A stretch of 6,040 nt of DNA, taken from Gammaproteobacteria bacterium. GTDB lineage: Bacteria > Pseudomonadota > Gammaproteobacteria > JALTLT01. Where the stretch lies: the NCBI GenBank assembly GCA_027001815.1, contig JALTLT010000142.1:1-6040 (forward strand), in the 5' to 3' direction. Within the stretch, counting starts at the first letter, position 1. Every line of letters starts with the position of its first letter. The position numbers were made by a program, and so were the translations under genes. The notes beneath the pieces are model-generated. The model was given only the letters and a program-made list of their open reading frames with translations. It ran no database searches and was not told the origin of the DNA. Shown piece by piece: positions 4,616-6,040 of the stretch.

Positions 4616-6040
4616 TCAGCGTCGGCCAGCTCTTCCGCCTCATCTACATCAACCTGGTACTGGTCCGCCACGGCCTGGACGAGGTGATCCTCGCCACCCA
4701 CCTCTTCCGGCCGATCCGTTTCCTCTTCTACCTGATGCCCTGGAACTGGTTCCGCCGCGCGCGGGAGCCGCGGGCGGTGCGTATCCGCCGGGTGCTGGAA
4801 GACCTGGGGCCCATCTTCGTCAAGTTCGGCCAGATCCTCTCCACCCGCGGCGATCTGCTGCCGGACGACATCGCCATCGAGCTGGCGCGGCTGCAGGACA
4901 GCGTACCCCCCTTCCCCAGCGACCAGGCGATCGCCATCATCGAGAAGGCCTACGGACAGCCCCTCTCCACCCTCTTCACCCGTTTCGAGGAGGCGCCGCT
5001 CGCCTCCGCCTCCATCGCCCAGGTCCACGGCGCGGTGCTGCCCGACGGGCGCGACGTGGTGGTCAAGGTGCTGCGCCCCGGCATCGAGCAGGTGATCCGC
5101 CGCGACCTCAGTCTGCTCTACTACCTGGCGGGGCTCGCCCAGCGCTACTGGAAGGAGGGGCGGCGGCTGCGTCCCATGGAGGTGGTGGCGGAGTTCGAGC
5201 AGGTGATCTTCGATGAGCTGGACCTGATCCGCGAGGCGGCCAACGGCACCCAGTTGCGCCGCAACTGGGAGAACTCCGACCTCCTCTACGTGCCCGAGAT
5301 CTACTGGCCCTACGCCCGCACCAACGTGCTGGTGATGGAGCGTATCTACGGTCGGCCCATCTCCGACCGGGAGGGGCTGATCGCCGACGGCATCGACCTC
5401 AAGCGGCTGGCGGAGCAGGGGGTGGAGATCTTCTACACCCAGGTCTTCCGCCACAACTTCTTCCACGCCGACATGCACCCCGGCAACATTTTCGTCTCCC
5501 CCGAGGGGCAGTACATCGCCGTCGACTTCGGCATCATCGGCAGCCTCTCGGAGGAGGACCAGCGCTACCTGGCGGAGAACTTCCTCGCCTTCTTCAACCG
5601 CGACTACCGGCGGGTGGCGGAGCTGCACGTGGAGTCGGGCTGGGTACCGCGGGAGACCCGGGTGGACCAGTTCGAGTCGGCCATCCGCACCGTCTGCGAG
5701 CCCAACTTCAACAAGCCGCTCAAGGAGATCTCCTTCGGCCACGTGCTGCTGCGGCTCTTCCAGACCGCGCGGCGCTTCAACATGGAGGTGCAGCCGCAGT
5801 TGGTGCTGCTGCAGAAGACCCTGCTGAACATCGAGGGGTTGGGTCGCCAGCTCTATCCCGATCTCGACCTCTGGTCTACCGCCAAGCCCTTCCTCGAACA
5901 GTGGATGGCGGATCAGCTCGGTCCCCGCGCCTTCGTCCGCCGCATGCGCGACAACCTGCCGGTCTGGTCGGAGAAGCTGCCGGAGGTGCCGATCCTCCTC
6001 CACAGCTACCTGCGCCAGGCGGTCAAGGAGCCCCCCGGCC
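4612..6040 (+). CDS. ubiB: Ubiquinone biosynthesis regulatory protein kinase UbiB (3' truncated)
   Basis: UbiB is an atypical kinase-like ATPase (ADCK/COQ8 family) needed for ubiquinone synthesis at the inner membrane. 476 codons are present without a stop; the E. coli protein has 546 residues, so about 70, including the C-terminal membrane helices, lie beyond the window. Motifs in order are KFGQILSTRGDLLP (71-84, the family KxGQ motif), ASASIAQVH (131-139, the alanine-rich loop replacing the kinase P-loop), VVVKVLRP with the ATP lysine K152, and ExD at E202-L203-D204. HADMHPGN (285-292, catalytic D287) and DFG (D305) follow. The LAENFLAFFNRDYR, SGWVPRET and RRFNMEVQPQLVLLQKTLL blocks are UbiB-specific. 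The start is GTG 4612, overlapping the ubiJ TGA as GTGA (4612-4615), so it is coupled to ubiJ. All motifs are intact. Confidence 0.96.
   Translation, partial: MISVGQLFRLIYINLVLVRHGLDEVILATHLFRPIRFLFYLMPWNWFRRAREPRAVRIRRVLEDLGPIFVKFGQILSTRGDLLPDDIAIELARLQDSVPPFPSDQAIAIIEKAYGQPLSTLFTRFEEAPLASASIAQVHGAVLPDGRDVVVKVLRPGIEQVIRRDLSLLYYLAGLAQRYWKEGRRLRPMEVVAEFEQVIFDELDLIREAANGTQLRRNWENSDLLYVPEIYWPYARTNVLVMERIYGRPISDREGLIADGIDLKRLAEQGVEIFYTQVFRHNFFHADMHPGNIFVSPEGQYIAVDFGIIGSLSEEDQRYLAENFLAFFNRDYRRVAELHVESGWVPRETRVDQFESAIRTVCEPNFNKPLKEISFGHVLLRLFQTARRFNMEVQPQLVLLQKTLLNIEGLGRQLYPDLDLWSTAKPFLEQWMADQLGPRAFVRRMRDNLPVWSEKLPEVPILLHSYLRQAVKEPPG

Noticed and set aside
4165..6003. Very long open frame on the minus strand (612 codons) opposite ubiJ and ubiB
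   Set aside because: Its translation is low-complexity (His, Gln, Val, Leu, Glu rich) and resembles no family, while the + strand carries intact UbiJ and UbiB motifs. High GC with third-position bias commonly opens the antisense frame.

Overview
The window is about two-thirds G+C and reads as a chromosomal segment of a high-GC gammaproteobacterium. The purple-sulfur/Ectothiorhodospiraceae-type lineages fit best, but that placement is inference from protein similarity recalled from memory. All recognised genes lie on the + strand. The order is xerC (3' part), hslV, hslU, a small DUF971 gene, ubiE, ubiJ, ubiB (5' part). UbiJ, together with UbiE and UbiB in this order, points to a ubiquinone-making gammaproteobacterium.

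Layout. Positions 1-440 hold the C-terminal catalytic part of a XerC-type tyrosine recombinase. Its first ~42 bases are a perfect reverse complement of bases 64-105, which looks like a fold-back at a contig end rather than genuine upstream xerC. A short gap with a plausible extended -10 promoter leads into hslV (504-1046) and hslU (1086-2420), the HslVU (ClpQY) ATP-dependent protease. A 335-bp non-coding gap (2421-2755) follows. It is almost entirely inverted repeats: one long-loop stem (2475-2528), then four closely spaced hairpins inside a ~161-bp unit whose ends are imperfect 15-bp inverted repeats. A DUF971 gene (2756-3136), ubiE (3210-3983), ubiJ (3980-4615) and ubiB (4612 to beyond the window) complete the segment.

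How the genes work together. XerC acts in chromosome-dimer resolution. HslV is the peptidase and HslU the unfoldase of one degradation machine. UbiE is the C-methyltransferase of ubiquinone/menaquinone synthesis, UbiJ is the lipid-binding SCP2 scaffold of the soluble Ubi complex, and UbiB is the atypical kinase-like ATPase needed for ubiquinone synthesis. ubiE/ubiJ and ubiJ/ubiB are each joined by a GTGA overlap, so these three are almost certainly co-transcribed and translationally coupled. The genes themselves are ordinary. The parts worth a second look are the hairpin array at 2475-2721 and the artefact-like palindrome at the left edge. I saw no clearly new protein system here.
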